Source: Planctomycetaceae bacterium
GTDB taxonomy: Bacteria > Planctomycetota > Planctomycetia > Planctomycetales > Planctomycetaceae
Assembly (NCBI GenBank): GCA_020426065.1
Contig: JAGQQT010000290.1
Span: 1-5,644 of the forward strand
Length of the DNA: 5,644 nt
Reading direction: 5' to 3'
How positions within the stretch are numbered: the stretch's first letter is position 1; the number at the start of each line of letters is the position of its first letter. The translations under genes were made by a program, and so were the position numbers. Below are positions 3,839-5,644 of the stretch, piece after piece. The notes under the pieces were generated by a model. That model searched no databases, was not told the DNA's origin, and was given only the letters and a program-made list of their open reading frames with translations.

Positions 3839-5644
3839 GGATTGTTCCAAGTGAATGAGAGAGGGAGATGGCAGAAAGCGGGGGCCATAGCAGCGAGCCA
3901 GTTGATGGAGTGTCTCAATGAGCTGTTCCCGATTTAGAGACTGGGCGAAGCGGATTGGTCCGCCACGGAAAGGAGCAAACCCGGTTCCCAGAACCATGGC
4001 CATGTCAATCATCCAGGCTTCCGGCACAACCCGTTCATCGAGGCAGCGTCCCGCTTCATTCACCATGGCCATGGAAAGACGCAATTGGATCAGGCTGAAT
4101 TCGCCAGAAAGAGGAACATCCTGTGGTTCATCCAGTTCGACATCAATTCCGTCCAGCAAGGGCTGCAGGCCAATGGCAGTAGTCTTCTTTCCATGGACAT
4201 AGTTATAGAAACCAGCCTCGGATTTTTTTCCGAGCCGATTCCCCTCCACCATTCGCTGCAGCACAGTAGCAGTGATGGATTCATCACCGAAGACAATCGA
4301 AAGAGAACCTGCGACATGGGCAGCCACATCGACTCCTACCTGATCAATCAGTTCGAGTGGCCCCATTGGCATGCCAAACTTTTTCATCTCCCGATCGATT
4401 ACCGACAGATCTCCGTTGCGGGCAGTCATCTCAATGGCCAGCTTGACCGCTTCATCGAGATAAGGCATCAGAATTCGATTCACGACAAAGCCAGGTGCAT
4501 CGGCCGTGACAACGGGGGTTTTCCCCAGTTTGCGGGTCAGCTGCAGGAGTTTCTCCAGCGTCTCGGGAGAAGTTTCAGCGGCCTGCACCACTTCCACCAG
4601 ATCCATTCGATGAACGGGATTGAAAAAATGCAGTCCTCCGACCCGATCTCTTGGATAAACCTGCTCGAAGATCTGATTGACGGAGAGTGCAGATGTGTTG
4701 GTCGCCAGTAGCGTGGTAGGGGGCAATGTTTCGGCCAGGTCGGCAAAGATCTTCTGCTTGAGCGGCAATGATTCCGGGACCGCTTCAATAATCAAATCCA
4801 TTTCAGCAAGCCCGCTCAGGTCCGTCGTCATCGTGAGCCGTTCCAGCTGTTCCTGCATCTGTTGTGGAGAAACACTTTTCCGTCGGAGCAGTTCCTGATA
4901 GATCGATTCAATCCGCTGCCGACCTGCCTGGGCAGCATTCTGATCCACTTCTTTGACCGTGACATGCAAACCATTACGCAACGCCAGTTGAGCAATGCCG
5001 GCTCCCATTGTGCCGCCGCCCAGAATTCCGATTGCATTCACCGGCGAAACCTCTTCCGCATTCAAGACCCAGGTTTTGAGATTGCGAGCCTGCTCCTGCA
5101 GCAGGAACAGACGGACCAGGTTCTGACTGGTTGGTGTAAAAATGAGCGTGGCAATCGATTCCTGTTCATACTGATAGCCGGAGGCATCCGAAGTTGCCGC
5201 TCGCCTGACCGCCTCAATTGCACGATCCAACGCCGGATAATGCGTTGAAAGCCGGGCCGTCTTTTTGCGGGCGCTTTGAAACAGCAGATAACGCCCCGGT
5301 GCGGTCTGATTGATAAACCAGTCCGCCCAGCTTCTCGCTTTATCAGCCTTCTGGACAGTTCCCTGACGGTACTCGCCCAGTTTCTGTTCGAGGGAATCCG
5401 CCGCAATCATCTCATCGACCAGTCCGATCTTGAGGGCTCGATCAGGCTTGATCCGTGTTCCCTGCAGAATCAGCTGCAATGCGTGCGTGGCGCCGATCAG
5501 CCTGGTCAGTCGCTGCGTACCGCCCCATCCGGGCAGGATGCCGAGCTGCGTTTCCGGTAGACCAATCCGGGTTGCGGGATCATCGATGGCCACTCGCACA
5601 TCGCAGGCCAGAGCAAATTCCAGTCCGCCTCCCAGGCAGACGCC
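3836..5644 (-). CDS. fadJ: Bifunctional enoyl-CoA hydratase/3-hydroxyacyl-CoA dehydrogenase (FadB/FadJ type), N-terminus outside window
   Basis: The reverse strand is open from the right edge, giving 602 residues. E. coli FadJ and FadB have 714 and 729, so roughly 110 N-terminal residues are missing. The GTG at 5599 is internal, since the conserved GVCLGGGLEFALACD lies before it in frame. The protein hydrates trans-2-enoyl-CoA and oxidises L-3-hydroxyacyl-CoA with NAD in beta-oxidation, in the cytosol. Crotonase catalytic residues are Glu9 (GGGLEFALACD) and Glu31 (GLPETQLG), matching FadB Glu119 and Glu139. The Rossmann fold starts at NAIGILGGGTMGAG (visible 203-216). The dehydrogenase signature HFFNPVHRMDLVEVV (339-353) gives His339 and Glu351, spaced 12 apart as in FadB His450/Glu462. 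Two C-terminal dehydrogenase domains follow, with MGPLELIDQVG (427-437) and FAPFRGGPIRFAQ (556-568). All visible key residues are present, so it looks active. It could equally be called fadB-like. A thiolase partner is not visible and might lie beyond the right edge. Confidence 0.93.
   Translation of the reverse strand, partial: GVCLGGGLEFALACDVRVAIDDPATRIGLPETQLGILPGWGGTQRLTRLIGATHALQLILQGTRIKPDRALKIGLVDEMIAADSLEQKLGEYRQGTVQKADKARSWADWFINQTAPGRYLLFQSARKKTARLSTHYPALDRAIEAVRRAATSDASGYQYEQESIATLIFTPTSQNLVRLFLLQEQARNLKTWVLNAEEVSPVNAIGILGGGTMGAGIAQLALRNGLHVTVKEVDQNAAQAGRQRIESIYQELLRRKSVSPQQMQEQLERLTMTTDLSGLAEMDLIIEAVPESLPLKQKIFADLAETLPPTTLLATNTSALSVNQIFEQVYPRDRVGGLHFFNPVHRMDLVEVVQAAETSPETLEKLLQLTRKLGKTPVVTADAPGFVVNRILMPYLDEAVKLAIEMTARNGDLSVIDREMKKFGMPMGPLELIDQVGVDVAAHVAGSLSIVFGDESITATVLQRMVEGNRLGKKSEAGFYNYVHGKKTTAIGLQPLLDGIDVELDEPQDVPLSGEFSLIQLRLSMAMVNEAGRCLDERVVPEAWMIDMAMVLGTGFAPFRGGPIRFAQSLNREQLIETLHQLARCYGPRFLPSPSLIHLEQS

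Noticed and set aside
4085..4711. 208-codon plus-strand ORF inside the fadJ-like gene
   Set aside because: Long, but entirely antisense to the dehydrogenase domain, whose motifs are intact on the minus strand. The plus-strand translation has no family features.
5597..5599. GTG as the start codon of the fadJ-like gene
   Set aside because: The frame stays open to the window edge and the conserved crotonase motif with Glu9 lies upstream of it, so the GTG is an internal valine.

Overview
The window looks like a chromosomal segment from a planctomycete, probably order Planctomycetales. The best evidence is a prepilin-type DUF1559 protein with an H-X9-DG motif near its C-terminus, a family strongly expanded in that phylum. 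Base composition is moderate by eye, and clear Shine-Dalgarno sequences are mostly absent, which also fits. I cannot name a genus or species.

Layout from left to right. (1) Positions 1-715, minus strand: the N-terminal 238 residues of an outer-membrane polysaccharide-export lipoprotein (Wza/Poly_export-SLBB type), cut by the left edge. (2) Positions 716-1151: a divergent intergenic region with no convincing gene. It holds a small dyad flanked by repeated TTGACC hexamers and, closer to the next gene, two nested inverted repeats. (3) Positions 1152-1607, plus strand: a short exported or membrane-anchored protein very rich in His and Cys, resembling DUF2946-type metal-handling proteins. (4) Positions 1608-1897: an intergenic stretch with one good hairpin and a doubtful minus-strand small ORF. 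(5) Positions 1898-2827, plus strand: the DUF1559 prepilin-like protein. (6) Positions 2828-3835, minus strand: an uncharacterised ATP-grasp protein. (7) Positions 3836-5644, minus strand: a FadB/FadJ-type bifunctional fatty-acid beta-oxidation protein that runs off the right edge.

The two right-hand genes form an operon read leftwards. The TGA stop of the fadJ-like gene is followed directly by the ATG of the ATP-grasp gene, so they are probably translationally coupled and may work together, although the ATP-grasp substrate is unknown. The ATP-grasp gene meets the DUF1559 gene tail to tail with no intergenic base: the two stop codons together make the palindrome TGATCA. The left part carries three separately transcribed cell-envelope genes (export lipoprotein, His/Cys-rich exported protein, pseudopilin-like protein) with no evident shared pathway.

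I see no RNA gene, CRISPR array, insertion sequence, prophage or defence island. The least explained items are the ATP-grasp gene coupled to beta-oxidation and the His/Cys-rich exported protein with its structured leader.
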